Source: an uncultured Clostridia bacterium (GTDB lineage Bacteria; Bacillota; Clostridia; TANB77; CAG-508). From it: a stretch of DNA of 7,004 nucleotides. Where the stretch lies: the NCBI GenBank assembly GCA_948919095.1, contig CAQYCU010000067.1, positions 422 to 7,425 on the forward strand, written 5' to 3'. Positions within the stretch are counted from its first letter, which is position 1. Each line of letters begins with the position of its first letter. This document shows, in pieces, positions 6,826 through 7,004 of this stretch. Under the pieces are notes generated by a model, which saw nothing but the letters and a program-made list of their open reading frames with translations, searched no databases and was not told the DNA's origin. Made by a program: the position numbers and the translations under genes.

Positions 6826-7004
6826 TCCTGCCCGGTACGTGAATATTGGTATTTTAGAACCAACAGAAGATTAAAGGGAATCCGTCTTTGAATGTGGCGT
6901 GTATGCTTATCACGAGTAAGAAACCCAGAAGCATTCAACAAGATACCCACCTGTGAGAACAGGCTCTTAAAATTCTCAATTGTACGACCTATGGTGGGAC
7001 TTTT
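6826..7004 (+). ncRNA. Structured noncoding RNA, probably raiA motif (6S RNA or a new RNA not excluded)
   Basis: GC content rises to about 43% here from about 15% in the spacer, and no reading frame explains it. The ends pair: UCCUGCC (6826-6832) with GGUGGGA (6993-6999), 7 bp with two G-U pairs. Inside this, GUACG (6835-6839) pairs with UGUAC (6981-6985). Enclosed hairpins are UUGGU/ACCAA (6846-6863), AAGAU/GUCUU (6867-6888, loop with AAAGGGAA), GAAUGU/GCAUUC (6890-6936) with CUUAU/GUAAG inside (6906-6920), and CCUGU-GAGA-ACAGG (6950-6963). The GAGA loop can also pair with UCUC at 6974-6977. A T-run begins right after the closing stem (7001 to the edge), as at an intrinsic terminator. The closed multi-hairpin shape of about 175 nt fits my recollection of the raiA motif, common in clostridia, better than 6S RNA, which has one long terminal stem. 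Identity is from memory; the existence of a structured RNA is much surer than its name. Confidence 0.72.

Noticed and set aside
6826..7004. Cobalamin riboswitch, because of AUUAAAGGGAAUCCG and GAUACCCACCUGUG
   Set aside because: The conserved core expected after these (a GCCACUG-like B12 box and the CCCGCNACUGU segment) is absent. The element also faces away from all genes in view.
6826..7004. 6S RNA (ssrS) as the first choice of name
   Set aside because: The ACCCACC plus small hairpin near the 3' end and the closing stem resemble 6S, but the middle splits into several short hairpins instead of one long terminal stem with a central bubble. Kept as an alternative only.

Overview
The window is very AT-rich. 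It carries six protein genes, all on the minus strand, and one structured RNA on the plus strand at the right edge. The protein families (WhiA, HemW, FtsY without an acidic A domain, PrmC, a UPF0182 membrane protein), the purine-rich Shine-Dalgarno sites and the sigma-A-like promoters indicate a low-GC Bacillota. An uncultured clostridium-like bacterium is most likely. UGA acts as a stop (end of prmC), so the code is the standard bacterial one and not that of mollicutes.

Read in the direction of transcription (right to left), the layout is: an unrecognised single-pass membrane protein (6599-5685); prmC, the release-factor glutamine methyltransferase (5668-4841); whiA, a DNA-binding regulator (4848-4015, overlapping prmC by 8 nt); hemW, a radical-SAM heme chaperone (3975-2839); ftsY, the SRP receptor (2752-1871); and a UPF0182 integral membrane protein (1859 to beyond the left edge). 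The spacing is tight: 16 nt, -8 nt, 39 nt, 86 nt and 11 nt. A strong promoter (TTGAAA, 17 nt, TGG-TAGAAT) lies just before the first gene and probably drives the whole operon. A second one (TTGAAT, 17 nt, TATAAT) lies in the 86-nt gap before ftsY and gives ftsY-UPF0182 an independent supply. Its position also indicates that FtsY starts at 2752 and not at an upstream GTG.

The genes are mostly unrelated housekeeping functions: translation termination, cell-division-linked regulation, heme handling and membrane-protein targeting. They are not in the neighbourhoods I know best for these families (prmC with prfA, whiA with rapZ-yvcK, hemW with lepA-hrcA, ftsY with smc). No mobile element, CRISPR array, tRNA or rRNA is visible.

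The most interesting part is the divergent right end. After about 200 nt of AT-rich spacer there is an abrupt rise in GC. From about 6826 to the window edge lies an RNA of about 175 nt with a long-range closing stem, several internal hairpins, a GAGA tetraloop hairpin and a possible pseudoknot, preceded by its own plus-strand promoter. I think it is most likely a raiA-motif noncoding RNA. 6S RNA and an undescribed RNA are alternatives I cannot exclude without a covariance-model search.
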